Shown here: positions 16,105 to 24,147 of the stretch, piece after piece
How positions within the stretch are numbered: the first letter of the stretch is position 1
Layout of the letters: the number at the start of each line of letters is the position of its first letter
Assembly (NCBI GenBank): GCA_900696685.1
Contig: CAADHA010000061.1
Location: forward strand, 1-32,483
DNA: 32,483 bases
Source: an uncultured Planctomycetota bacterium
Lineage (GTDB): Bacteria > Planctomycetota > Phycisphaerae > Phycisphaerales > UBA5793
Direction: 5' to 3'
The notes under the pieces: model-generated
What the model was told of the DNA's origin: nothing
Seen by the model: the letters and a program-made list of their open reading frames with translations, nothing else
Databases searched by the model: none
Program-made: the position numbers and the translations under genes

Positions 16105-18195
16105 ATGTCCAAGGCCGGGCACTCCCACGCCCATCACGATCACGCCGACGCTCACGATCACAGCCACGATCACGATCATGGCGGCACGGGCACGAAGCAC
16201 CACCATATTCACACTGCCAGTTGCTGCGAGATGCACAACTCTGGTTCGTCCGAAGGCTCGATCGTCTTCGCTCTCGTCGGCGGGGCGATGGTGCTGACGA
16301 CGGTGCTTGCCGGTTGGATGGGCATCGACAACGATATTCGCGTCATCCCCGCCGCGATCGGCGCGGTCATCCTGCTGATTCCCCTGCTCATGGCGGCGTA
16401 CCGCGAGATCCGCAAGGGTCGGCCTTCGAGCTCGGTCCTCGTCGCGCTCGCCATCACCGCGGCCCTGGCGACGGGCGAGTACACCACCGCCGGCGGCCTT
16501 GCGTTCATCCTTTTCCTTATGGACGCGGTTCTGCGCCGCACCGCGTGGGGCGCCCACCGCGCCATCGAGCAACTGGTCGGCCTCACCCCCGACGTCGCCC
16601 GCGCCGTCATCGACGGCGTCGAACAGGAAGTCGCCCTCGAAACGGTCAAGGTCGGCACGATCGTCCGCGTCCGTGCGGGCGAGAACTTCCCGGCCGACGG
16701 CCGCGTCGCCACGGGACGCAGCACGATCAACCAGGCCAGTCTTACCGGCGAATCCGCCCCCGTCGAAGTCGAGACGGGGAGCATGGTCTATGCAGGCACC
16801 ACCAACCTCACCGGCGTCATCGACGTCGAGGTCACCCGCGTCGGCGAAGACACGACGATCGGAAAGGTCGTCCACCTCATCAACGAAGCCGAGCAGTCCA
16901 AGACCCCCCGCCAGCAGATCATCGAACTCGTGGCCGGGCATTACGTCTGGATCGTCATTTTCATCGCGCTGGCCGTCTTCGTGCTCTCGATCGATCGAGG
17001 GAACGAGGGGAGCGCAGCGCGGGCGATCGAGAAGGCGATTTCCGTACTCGTCGTGACGTGCCCCGGCGCCCTGCTGCTGGCGTCGCCGACGGCGATGGTG
17101 GCGGCCTTCGCCGCCGCCGCGCGCCTGGGCATCATGATCAAGAGCACCGCCGTCTTCGACACCGCCGCCAGCATCGACACCGTTGTGCTCGACAAGACCG
17201 GCACGATCACCACGGGCAGGTTCGCCGTCAGCCGCCTTGCACCGGCAGAAGGCGTCGACGGAGCCGACCTCCTCGTCGCGGCCGCGACAGCCGAGCAGCA
17301 TTCCAATCACCCTCTCGCACTGGCCATCATGGAGACGGCCCGCACCGCGCGCATCAGCCCTGGCCGGGAGGGGCAGGCGGAGGAGGTCCACGGCCTGGGC
17401 GTCAAGGTCAGCGCCGGCGCCGACACGCTCTACGTCGGACGCGCCAAGTGGCTTCAGCGCCTTGACGCTTCAATCGCCGATCAGATCGCCGCCGTGGAAG
17501 CCCGCATCGAGGGCATGACCGGGGTCCATGTAATGCGCAACGGCAAGTACCTCGGCGCCGTCGGCCTCGAAGACAAGGTCCGCGCTCAGGCGACCGGGGC
17601 CGTCGTCCGCTTGCGCGAACTGGGCGTGCGCCTCGTGTGCATGTTCACAGGCGACCGGCTTGCGGTGGCCAAGCGCGTCGGGCAGGTGGTCGGCATCGAT
17701 CACATCGAGGCCGAGTGCCATCCCGAAGAGAAGCACGCACGGATCGTCGAACTGACCCGCTCGGGCCGCCGCGTGATGATGGTGGGCGACGGCATCAATG
17801 ATGGACCTTCGCTGGCCGCGGCCGACGTCGGCGTGGCGATGGGCCTGGGCGGCACCGACATTGCCGCCAACTCCGCCGGCATCGCGCTGATGAACGACGA
17901 CCTCACGCGCCTGCCCTTCCTGCTGGAAGTGGCGCGCAAGACGCGCGCGGTGATCACCCAGAACATCGTCGCCTCGATCATCATCGCCATCATCGGCCTC
18001 ACGCTCGCCGCGAGCGGGCAACTCGGCGATCGGGCGATCTTCATCGCGGCTGTCTACCACTTCGCCGGCGACATCTTCGTCATCGCCAACTCCTTCCGAC
18101 TCGTCCGCTACGGCGAAGAACACGACCGCCACGAATCGGCCAAGCCCGCAGCGACCACCTTCGGCCACTACACCGTCCAGCCCGCGGGGGCGTAA
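16105..18195 (+). CDS. P1B-type heavy-metal transporting ATPase with His-rich N-terminus
   Basis: 696 aa; ATG with AGGAG 9 nt upstream. The first ~45 residues are packed with His/Asp (HSHAHHDHADAHDHSHDHDH, then KHHHIHTASCCEMH) and replace the usual HMA metal-binding domain. All P-type hallmarks are present: TGES in the actuator domain, DKTGT with the phosphorylated D363, a nucleotide-domain NHPLA, and GDGIND (about 561-566). The transmembrane metal motif, normally CPC, is CPG here (C319-P320-G321) in TCPGALLLASPTA. A conserved Asp in the last helix region (HFAGDIFVIANS) resembles the Zn/Cd group. Predicted inner-membrane efflux of a divalent metal such as Zn2+, Cd2+ or Co2+; Cu+ seems less likely without CPC. 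The metal cannot be fixed from sequence alone. Confidence 0.93.
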   Translation: MSKAGHSHAHHDHADAHDHSHDHDHGGTGTKHHHIHTASCCEMHNSGSSEGSIVFALVGGAMVLTTVLAGWMGIDNDIRVIPAAIGAVILLIPLLMAAYREIRKGRPSSSVLVALAITAALATGEYTTAGGLAFILFLMDAVLRRTAWGAHRAIEQLVGLTPDVARAVIDGVEQEVALETVKVGTIVRVRAGENFPADGRVATGRSTINQASLTGESAPVEVETGSMVYAGTTNLTGVIDVEVTRVGEDTTIGKVVHLINEAEQSKTPRQQIIELVAGHYVWIVIFIALAVFVLSIDRGNEGSAARAIEKAISVLVVTCPGALLLASPTAMVAAFAAAARLGIMIKSTAVFDTAASIDTVVLDKTGTITTGRFAVSRLAPAEGVDGADLLVAAATAEQHSNHPLALAIMETARTARISPGREGQAEEVHGLGVKVSAGADTLYVGRAKWLQRLDASIADQIAAVEARIEGMTGVHVMRNGKYLGAVGLEDKVRAQATGAVVRLRELGVRLVCMFTGDRLAVAKRVGQVVGIDHIEAECHPEEKHARIVELTRSGRRVMMVGDGINDGPSLAAADVGVAMGLGGTDIAANSAGIALMNDDLTRLPFLLEVARKTRAVITQNIVASIIIAIIGLTLAASGQLGDRAIFIAAVYHFAGDIFVIANSFRLVRYGEEHDRHESAKPAATTFGHYTVQPAGA

Positions 18196-18251
18196 GCCGC
18201 TCGTGCCTTCGCGAAGCAGATCGCCAGCCCAGGACTTGGATGCGCTTCGCG

Positions 18252-19028
18252 TCACGCACGCCGCTCCGGTTCGATCGTGAGACTCTCGCCGCACTCCGGG
18301 CAGCGCGTCGACTCGATCAGCCTCACATCATAATCGCAGCGCGGGCAGATATGCACCGCGAGTCTCCGCGCCCGCAGGCGCCGCGGATCGAAGAACCCAA
18401 TGAAGGAGCGAACGAACCACGCGATGGTCCAGCAGACCATCGCGAAGCAGCACCACAGCCCGACATTCGCGGCGACGCCCGCCCAGCGAATCCTCAGCGG
18501 GCCCGGTTCATAGTCCAGGTCAATGATGCCCGCTTCATCCCTGCGGATTTCCGGCCGTGACCGCGGCTGAAACTGCAATGACAACTCTGCTGCCGAGGCG
18601 GCGATCTGCTCGACGTCCTGCGTGGAAAGCGACTGGTTCTCGTTGAGCCTGATCCAGGCGACGGGCCGCCGCCGCTCGACGATGGACGCCGGGCCGAACC
18701 ATCCACGCCTCAGCGTCCTCGTTCCGCAGATGAAGAAGCCGACGCCGGCGCCTGAATCTGATTCAGGCTGCCTCCACTCAAACGCCGCCGCTTTCAGTCC
18801 CGACTCGCCCGCGATGATAAGAAACGTCTGATGCCGGGTGCCGGATCGGTCAGTTGCCGTCGCCAGCAGCCCCATCATGCATCCGCCCAACAGAACAACC
18901 AGCAGCACCGATGACATCACCAGCCCGTCGCCTGCATCGATGTGCGGAAACCATCGCGAGCGCCTCTGCCACGGCGGCGCTCCGTGTGTGCTGTGAATCC
19001 GAATGCCGCTCTCGCGCTGTTCGTTCAT
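18252..19028 (-). CDS. Membrane protein with C-terminal zinc ribbon, unknown function
   Basis: 258 aa. A hydrophobic helix at about 36-57 and a second at about 193-215 flank a ~130-residue soluble domain with Trp/Arg-rich segments and an FICGTRTLRRGW stretch. After the second helix the cytoplasmic tail ends in a zinc ribbon, CPRCDYDVR ... RCPECG (four Cys around 228-246). Planctomycetes have many small membrane proteins with this CPxC-GYDLRG ... CPECG tail. The ATG at 19028 lies 18 nt after the preceding gene's stop, so the two form a pair. It converges with the metal ATPase gene. I recognise no enzyme motif. The ribbon may serve in protein contacts or metal binding. Confidence 0.75.
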   Translation of the reverse strand: MNEQRESGIRIHSTHGAPPWQRRSRWFPHIDAGDGLVMSSVLLVVLLGGCMMGLLATATDRSGTRHQTFLIIAGESGLKAAAFEWRQPESDSGAGVGFFICGTRTLRRGWFGPASIVERRRPVAWIRLNENQSLSTQDVEQIAASAAELSLQFQPRSRPEIRRDEAGIIDLDYEPGPLRIRWAGVAANVGLWCCFAMVCWTIAWFVRSFIGFFDPRRLRARRLAVHICPRCDYDVRLIESTRCPECGESLTIEPERRA

Positions 19029-19046
19029 CGCTTGTTCTTCATCCGC

Positions 19047-19706
19047 TCACTCATTCGCATTGTCCGTCGCCGATGTTGCGGGCGATCTCGACGGGAACGA
19101 CTCGCGTTGCGCCAGGCCGAGGCGCGACTCCGGCGGGAAGATGCGCACCTCACCGCATTCCGGACAGCGGATGGTTGTGCGCGGCAGGCCGTCGAGCACA
19201 TAGCCGCAGGCCGTGCATTGATCGGTCGACATCTCGCCGCCGGCGCCCGACTGCGAGAGTGCGATGAGCATGTACGGCTCCATCGCCCGCCGCGCCCATG
19301 CAGTGAGGACCATGATCACCATCCCCATCGCGCCCACGTTGATGAGCAGCCCCCGCCAGCCGACGAGGACCGCGACCACCGCGAGCATCAGCATCGCCAC
19401 GACTGTGTAGACGTAGAAGCGCCAGGTGCTCCCGGTGCTCGGTCGCCGGAACGGCCGCATGTGCGAGATCGGCAGCGACATGACCAGCGCTGGCAGAACC
19501 GGCACAAGCGAAGGGCTGTCGAGCCAGTACCCACAGAGCATCCACGCCGCCAGGAAGATTGCGATGAACACGCCATGCACGATAAGCGGCGGCCAGGGGA
19601 AACAATCCCGGTGAAACGCCGTCTCCGCCCGTTCTCTGACGAGCCGCCGCTGCTCGTCGGTCAAGTCGACCTCGGTGACGGGAGAATGGAGCGAAAACGA
19701 CGGCAT
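19047..19706 (-). CDS. Membrane protein with C-terminal zinc ribbon, unknown function (pair member)
   Basis: 219 aa. Four hydrophobic segments at about 40-60, 66-82, 96-115 and 118-136 are followed by a zinc ribbon with CTACGYVLDGLP and RCPECGE (C164, C167, C181, C184) and a Ser/Arg-rich tail. The N-terminus is a charged amphipathic helix (LTDEQRRLVRERAETAF). The start has no strong ribosome site. Same architecture as the next gene, membrane helices then ribbon, but no obvious sequence identity outside the ribbon. Probably co-transcribed with it. Function unknown. Confidence 0.72.
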   Translation of the reverse strand: MPSFSLHSPVTEVDLTDEQRRLVRERAETAFHRDCFPWPPLIVHGVFIAIFLAAWMLCGYWLDSPSLVPVLPALVMSLPISHMRPFRRPSTGSTWRFYVYTVVAMLMLAVVAVLVGWRGLLINVGAMGMVIMVLTAWARRAMEPYMLIALSQSGAGGEMSTDQCTACGYVLDGLPRTTIRCPECGEVRIFPPESRLGLAQRESFPSRSPATSATDNANE

Positions 19707-19840
19707 GTGAATCTGTATGCCGCTTCGGCAATGGCGGCGCGAGTGGTGCCGCGTAGATCGGGTTCACGGCTCGGGGCGCGGCCCGGCGGTAGAGGGTGCG
19801 CTCGAAAGCCGGTTGCGACGAGGCGCTGCGTGCGGTGAAC

Positions 19841-19874
19841 TGCCGGGCCGGCGCAGAGCCTTGGCCCGACCTAC
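19841..19874. repeat. REP-like intergenic repeat, copy 1
   Basis: Contains CCGGGCCGGCGC, GAGCC, CCCGA and TAC in the same order as copy 2; GGGCC and GGCCC arms can form an imperfect hairpin. The opposite strand reads GTAGGTCGGGCC..., similar to GC-rich intergenic repeats I associate with planctomycete genomes (not verified here). Confidence 0.5.
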
Positions 19875-19980
19875 ACCTCCCCGTCGGTTAGCTCAACGTC
19901 CGAAAGCCCGGAGCAGAGCGCGAACGGCGGCATGGGAAGCCATATGCGAACCGAACGTCTTGGGCGATGGGTGGCCCGCC

Positions 19981-20013
19981 GGCCGGGCCGGCGCTGAGCC
20001 CTGCCCGATGTAC
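19981..20013. repeat. REP-like intergenic repeat, copy 2
   Basis: Direct repeat of the element at 19841, starting 140 bp further on: CCGGGCCGGCGC is identical, GAGCC, CCCGA and TAC are kept, and one base is deleted in the middle. Confidence 0.5.
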
Positions 20014-20163
20014 TCCCTGATCAACTCTCGGAGCAGAGTCCATCGGCAGCAGGCCTCATCACAGTCAAGCCGATCGGTTGCACCAATCGTCCTCGCTGGC
20101 GCGTCGGCCTGGTCGGAGTCCTCGCGCGCTGTATTGGTCGGAATCGCCGGCGCGTCCGCGGTT

Positions 20164-21162
20164 TCACACGCTCGTCAGGAAGCGCAGATCGTTCTCGAAC
20201 AGCCAGCGGATGTCGGGAATGCCGTACTTGCGCATCGCGATGCGTTCGATGCCCAGGCCGAAGGCGAAGCCGGACCACTCCTCGGGGTCGTAGCCCACCG
20301 CCTCGAAGACGTTGGGATCGACCATGCCGCAGCCGCCGAGTTCCACCCAGCGCCACTGGCCGCGCACGTTCATCCTGATGTGCATCTCGGCGCTGGGCTC
20401 GGTGAAGGGGAAGAAGGAGGGCGTGAGTTTCACCTCCGCCTGGGCGCCGAAGTAGGCGTGCGCGAACTGGAGCAGCGTCGTCTTGAGATCGACCATCGAG
20501 ACGTTGCGATCGACGTAGAGGCCTTCGATCTGGTGGAACATGAACGAGTGCGTCGCGTCCACCTCGTCGGGTCGATAGACGCGGCCGCAGGAGACGATGC
20601 GCAGCGGCGGCCTGCTCTGTTCCATCGCGCGGATCTGCACCGTGCTCGTCTGGGTGCGCAGCAGGTGCTTTCCGTCGAGGAAGAAGTTGTCGAGCGGATC
20701 TCGCGCCGGATGGTCGGGGGGAATGTTGAGCGCGGTGAAGTTGTGGTACTCATCCTCGACTTCCGGTCCGGTGGCGACGGTGAAGCCCATGCGCGCGAAG
20801 ACTTCGATGAGTTCATCAATGGTGCGCGTGAGCACGTGCCGGCGGCCGATGGTGAGGTCGAGGCCCGGCTCGGTGACGTCGAGCATCGGCCCAGTTGCCT
20901 GCGGCCTGGCGGCGCCGAGCGATCCCTTTCGCTCCTCGAAGGCGCCGTCCAGCGCGACCTTGACCTCGTTCAACCGCTTGCCGACGGCGGGCCGGTCGGC
21001 GGGGGAGACATCCTTCATCGATCCGAGCAGGCCCTTGAGGCGCCCCTTTGGGCCGATCCAGGCCAATCGCCACTGTTCGAGCGAGTCGGCGTCGGCGATG
21101 ACCTTGAGTGAGGCGAGCGCCTGGCTTTCGATCGAGTTGAGTTCTTCGAGCATGGCGCTCAT
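20164..21162 (-). CDS. pheS: Phenylalanyl-tRNA synthetase alpha subunit
   Basis: 332 aa, normal for bacterial PheS. The N-terminal coiled coil (1-85) carries the conserved WIGPKGRLKGLLGSM segment. The class II catalytic core follows: YHNFTALNIPPDHPARD, HLLRTQTSTVQIRAM, GRVYRPDEVDATHSF, FHQIEGLYVD (motif 2 region), TPSFFPFTEPS, and GFAFGLGIERIAM (motif 3). It charges tRNA-Phe as an alpha2-beta2 complex with PheT. pheT is not adjacent: the downstream neighbours are unknown membrane proteins, so the usual pheST pair is split. Two ATGs (21162, 21153) are possible; neither has a good ribosome site, and a strong hairpin ends 19 nt before the first, leaving a very short leader. Confidence 0.97.
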   Translation of the reverse strand: MSAMLEELNSIESQALASLKVIADADSLEQWRLAWIGPKGRLKGLLGSMKDVSPADRPAVGKRLNEVKVALDGAFEERKGSLGAARPQATGPMLDVTEPGLDLTIGRRHVLTRTIDELIEVFARMGFTVATGPEVEDEYHNFTALNIPPDHPARDPLDNFFLDGKHLLRTQTSTVQIRAMEQSRPPLRIVSCGRVYRPDEVDATHSFMFHQIEGLYVDRNVSMVDLKTTLLQFAHAYFGAQAEVKLTPSFFPFTEPSAEMHIRMNVRGQWRWVELGGCGMVDPNVFEAVGYDPEEWSGFAFGLGIERIAMRKYGIPDIRWLFENDLRFLTSV

Positions 21163-21171
21163 GGCGCTGAT

Positions 21172-21206
21172 GATAGAAACGGGCGGCGTCGCAATCGACG
21201 CCGCCC
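21172..21206 (-). terminator. Strong hairpin between rplQ and pheS
   Basis: Perfect 11-bp stem GGGCGGCGTCG (21181-21191) / CGACGCCGCCC (21196-21206) with a CAAT loop. On the minus strand it follows the rplQ stop by 33 nt and is followed by GTTTCTATC, a modest T-rich run. Best read as the terminator of the alpha operon, or as an attenuator of pheS. Confidence 0.7.
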
Positions 21207-21239
21207 GCAGGCGATCGAAGTGAAAACCGGAGATCGATG

Positions 21240-21776
21240 TTACTCCGCAGCCGGGGCCGCTTGCGTCTTCGCTCTCGATTTCTCCGCGAACGCGCGGCGC
21301 CTCTCCTTGGCGAGTCGGCGGGTGGAGCGGCGGCCGCCGATCTCTGGTCCGCTCTCGTCGCCGACCATCTGGAGGAGGACGAGGGGCGAGCCGTCGCCGA
21401 TGCGATGGCGTGCCAGCCGGACGATGCGCGTGTACCCGCCCTGCCGGTCCGCGAAGCGCGGGCCGACGTTCTCGAAGATGTGGCGGACCAGTTTGGGGCC
21501 TTTGCGCACTTCGCCGTAGCGGTCGCGCTCGATCTTGCTCTCGTCATCGCACATGATGCGGTCGCGCAGGAGCGCGACGGTGCGGCGCCGGGCGTGGAGG
21601 TCGCCCCGCTTGGCGAGGGTGATGATCTTCTCGATGAAGGGCTGCACCGCCTTGGCCTTGGGAAGGGTCGTGGTGATCTGCCCGTGCTCGAAGAAGCCGG
21701 CCGCGAGGTTTCGGAACATCGCGCGGCGCTGCTCCGTGTCCATCGAGAATTTCCGTCCGTATACGCGGTGACGCAT
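21240..21776 (-). CDS. rplQ: 50S ribosomal protein L17
   Basis: Starts MRHRVYGRKFSMDTEQRRAM, the L17 signature, and has AAGGAG upstream of the ATG. The core (to about residue 130) matches L17, with GQITTTLPKAKAVQP and the YTRIVRLARHRIGDG segment. L17 is usually about 120 residues; this one has 178, with a basic Ala/Arg/Lys-rich tail after VLLQMVGDE that is probably disordered and rRNA-contacting. It follows rpoA as in most bacteria and is the last gene before a strong hairpin. Confidence 0.97.
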   Translation of the reverse strand: MRHRVYGRKFSMDTEQRRAMFRNLAAGFFEHGQITTTLPKAKAVQPFIEKIITLAKRGDLHARRRTVALLRDRIMCDDESKIERDRYGEVRKGPKLVRHIFENVGPRFADRQGGYTRIVRLARHRIGDGSPLVLLQMVGDESGPEIGGRRSTRRLAKERRRAFAEKSRAKTQAAPAAE

Positions 21777-21826
21777 GTCGTGTCACTCCTTGATCTGCGT
21801 GCCGCAGCGCGGCGCCGGGGCGCCGG

Positions 21827-22849
21827 TCAATGCACGCTCATCGTTTCCAGGTCGAATCCCTCGGGCAGTTGCGCCCCGAGTTCCAGTTCCATCTCTTCCA
21901 GTTTCTTCTTGACTTCGCGCAGCGACGTCTTGCCGAAGGAGCGCACCTTGAGCAGTTCGCTCTCGGTCTTGCTGATGAGTTCGGCGACGGTGCGGATGCG
22001 GGCGGCTTCGAGGCAGTTGCTCGCGCGCACGGAGAGATCAAGTTCGTTGATGGGCATGCGGAGTTTGCGGAGGAGTTTGTCCTCCACGCCTGCCGCGGCC
22101 GACGCCTCGGGCGAGACGCGGACCGTCCCGATCTCCGTGTACTGCACAAAGGGATTGAGGTGCTTGCGGAGAATCTTGGCCGCCTCGACAAGTGCGTTCT
22201 CGGGGCTGACCGTTCCGTTGGTCCACACGTCGATGGCGAGCTTGTCGTAGTTGGTCTTCTGGCCGACGCGCGTGTCCTCGACCTTGTATCGCACGCGGCG
22301 CACCGGCGAGTAGACTGCGTCAAGGGGAATGACGCCGATCTCCTGCTCCTCCATCGCTTCATACTGCTCGGAAGCGGGCACGTAGCCTCGCCCCTTGCTG
22401 ACGACGAAGTGCATTTCGAAGTCGACTTCTTCGGTGAGCGTGGCAATGACGAGGTTCTTGTTGTGAATGGTGATGGCGGCGTCGGCCTCGATGAGGTCGG
22501 CCGTCACCTCGCCAGGACCGGTGGCGGCGAGACTCATGGTCTTGGGCTCATCGCCTTCGAGTTCGACGACCAGGTTCTTGACGTTGAGGACGATGTCCGT
22601 CACGTCCTCAAGCACCCCCTTGAGGGTGGAGAACTCGTGCTCGGCGCCCACGATTTTTACGCTGCTGACCGCCGCTCCCTCGATGCTCGAAAGGAGGATG
22701 CGGCGAAGGCTGTTGCCGACGGTCGTGCCGAAGCCTCGCTCGAAAGGCTCGACGGAGAATCGGCCGAAAGTAGGGGTGTGCATCGCCGGGTCGGCGATGA
22801 CGCGGCCGGGCAATTCGAGCCCGCGCCAACGGATGCGTCTGCTGCTCAT
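21827..22849 (-). CDS. rpoA: RNA polymerase alpha subunit
   Basis: 340 aa from the ATG at 22849 (AGGA upstream), opening MSSRRIRWRGLELPGRV; the frame is open further upstream but not protein-like. The N-terminal dimerisation domain has FSVEPFERGFGTTVGNSLRR and LLSSIEGAAVSSVKI, the central part has the DVWTNGTVSPENAL segment, and the C-terminal domain (about 260-330) has the helix-hairpin-helix region with RASNCLEAARIRTVAEL and the RSFGKTSLREVKKKL stretch that contacts UP elements and activators. WRGLELP near the N-terminus is a form I associate with planctomycetes. It follows rpsK after 160 nt; the rpsD gene often found between them is missing. Confidence 0.98.
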   Translation of the reverse strand: MSSRRIRWRGLELPGRVIADPAMHTPTFGRFSVEPFERGFGTTVGNSLRRILLSSIEGAAVSSVKIVGAEHEFSTLKGVLEDVTDIVLNVKNLVVELEGDEPKTMSLAATGPGEVTADLIEADAAITIHNKNLVIATLTEEVDFEMHFVVSKGRGYVPASEQYEAMEEQEIGVIPLDAVYSPVRRVRYKVEDTRVGQKTNYDKLAIDVWTNGTVSPENALVEAAKILRKHLNPFVQYTEIGTVRVSPEASAAAGVEDKLLRKLRMPINELDLSVRASNCLEAARIRTVAELISKTESELLKVRSFGKTSLREVKKKLEEMELELGAQLPEGFDLETMSVH

Positions 22850-22912
22850 GGTCGTCAATCCTGTTTCGGGCAGTTCCCGTCGTTGGGAAGCCGCCGGCTG
22901 ATCGGAGTGATT

Positions 22913-22985
22913 CGCCCCTGCCCGGGAGCGAGACTCCTGCTGAGTCCGGCGGAGATACAAGCATGTCGAAAGGCCCGCAGGGGCG
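22913..22985 (-). other. Potential structured leader between rpsK and rpoA
   Basis: A 9-bp perfect long-range stem, CGCCCCTGC (22913-22921) with GCAGGGGCG (22977-22985), closes a 55-nt loop that contains a smaller hairpin GACTC/GAGTC (22932-22946). It lies in the 160-nt rpsK-rpoA spacer, so it could affect rpoA translation or mRNA processing. Structure is visible; function is inference. Confidence 0.35.
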
Positions 22986-23009
22986 GTCAGGCCGCGGCGG
23001 GACGGTGAA

Positions 23010-23387
23010 TCAGACGCGGCGGCGCTTCGGAGGCCGGCAGCCGTTGTGCGGCACCGGAGTGTGATCTTCGATCGCGGTGACCTTGAGGCCTGAGTGGGCC
23101 AGCGCCGTAACCGCCGACTCGCGCCCGCCTCCCGGCCCCTTGACGCGGATTTCGATCTCCTTCATGCCGACCTTGCGCGCCTTGGAGGCGGCTGATTCCG
23201 CGGCGCGGGTCGCGGCAAAGGGCGTGCTCTTTCGGGCGCCCTTGAAGCCGACGGTCCCGGCGGAATCCCACGCGATCGTCTCGCCATTCACGTCGGTGAT
23301 GGTGACCTGCGTGTTGTTGAAGGTGGCACGGATGTGCGCGATGCCCCGAATGACGTTCTTGCGGACCTTGGCGGTCTTCTTGGCCAT
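23010..23387 (-). CDS. rpsK: 30S ribosomal protein S11
   Basis: 125 aa, normal length. Contains the S11 segments [56 protein letters not shown] and the basic end [18 protein letters not shown] precedes the ATG. It lies in the 30S platform and interacts with S18, S21 and the 3' end region of 16S rRNA (family knowledge). Between rpsM (113 nt upstream) and rpoA. Confidence 0.98.
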   Translation of the reverse strand: MAKKTAKVRKNVIRGIAHIRATFNNTQVTITDVNGETIAWDSAGTVGFKGARKSTPFAATRAAESAASKARKVGMKEIEIRVKGPGGGRESAVTALAHSGLKVTAIEDHTPVPHNGCRPPKRRRV

Positions 23388-23501
23388 GAATCGTTCCTTT
23401 CAGTTCCGCATTGCCTTCTCCGACTCATGCGGCAGGCAACTGGCTGAATCGCCCCGGCCTCGGCCAGGAGGACGCGGGTCGCTCGAATGTGGTCACAAGG
23501 C

Positions 23502-23879
23502 TCAGGCCTTGACGCTCTTCTTTCCTGCAACGGTCTTCTTGCGGCCCTTGCGGGTGCGCGCGTTAGTGCGGGTGCGCTGGCCGCGAACGGGCAGGCCGCG
23601 GCGGTGTCGTTCGCCCCGGTAGCACCGGATGTCGCGCAGCCGCTGGATGTTCTGTGACACCTGGCGGCGCAGCGTGCCCTCGACGAGATAACTCGAGTCG
23701 ATGATGCTGTTGATGCGGCTGGCTTCCTCGCCTGAAAGGTCCTTGGCCCGCTTGGTCGGATCGATGGCCGCTTCGGCAAGGATGGCGTCGGCGAACTTCG
23801 GGCCTATGCCGTAGATGTACCGAAGCGCAAAGCGGATCGGCTTGCTGTCAGGAATGTCAACACCTGCGATACGGGGCAT
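23502..23879 (-). CDS. rpsM: 30S ribosomal protein S13
   Basis: 125 aa. [21 protein letters not shown] start in pieces typical of S13 ([16 protein letters not shown]), then the helix-two-turn-helix region, the conserved [20 protein letters not shown] segment, [11 protein letters not shown] and a Lys-rich tail ending in KKSVKA. GAGGA precedes the ATG. S13 sits in the 30S head and contacts the P-site tRNA and S19. It starts 50 nt after rpmJ. Confidence 0.98.
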   Translation of the reverse strand: MPRIAGVDIPDSKPIRFALRYIYGIGPKFADAILAEAAIDPTKRAKDLSGEEASRINSIIDSSYLVEGTLRRQVSQNIQRLRDIRCYRGERHRRGLPVRGQRTRTNARTRKGRKKTVAGKKSVKA

Positions 23880-23929
23880 GTCTCAATCCTCAAGGGCGCC
23901 GGCGCCGCGCCGGAGCAGATGCGTCTTCA

Positions 23930-24046
23930 TCAACCCTGACGCTGCTTCATGCGCGGGTTCTTCTTGTTGATCACGTAGAGTTTGCCGCGGCGGCGCACGA
24001 TCTGGCAGTCCAGGGTGCGGCGCTTCACGCTCGACTTGACTTTCAT
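23930..24046 (-). CDS. rpmJ: 50S ribosomal protein L36, zinc-ligand-poor form
   Basis: A 38-codon gene: starts [17 protein letters not shown], ends [11 protein letters not shown], with AAGGGA upstream of the ATG. It aligns end to end with E. coli L36. Of the four zinc ligands in that protein (C11, C14, C27, H33) only C14 remains; the others are T, N and M. This is therefore a zinc-independent (C-minus-like) L36. Its position between infA and rpsM is the standard one. Confidence 0.95.
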   Translation of the reverse strand: MKVKSSVKRRTLDCQIVRRRGKLYVINKKNPRMKQRQG

Positions 24047-24147
24047 GGCACGATCCCTTCATGCCGGCAACGGCCGGACCATTTGCGAACTCAATCATAG
24101 CCCCGACCCCGGCGACGCCAAGTAGGGTTGAAGTGGGGCGGGAGCAA

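Larger units (their letters stand above)
19707..20163. other. Non-coding gap containing two GC-rich repeats
   Basis: 457 bp between pheS and the zinc-ribbon pair (all minus strand). No believable coding sequence; the open plus-strand frame is antisense to pheS and has no protein-like composition. The only structure I see is a pair of REP-like repeats, listed separately. The promoter of the 19706 gene should lie here but was not identified. Confidence 0.5.

Noticed and set aside
15856..17391. Long minus-strand open frame opposite the metal ATPase gene
   Set aside because: Asp/Arg/Gly-rich translation without a domain, antisense to a P-type ATPase with all hallmarks.
21811..21827. GC-rich hairpin between rpoA and rplQ
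   Set aside because: Short stem with no T-run in a 50-nt spacer of an operon that should be co-transcribed; likely compositional.
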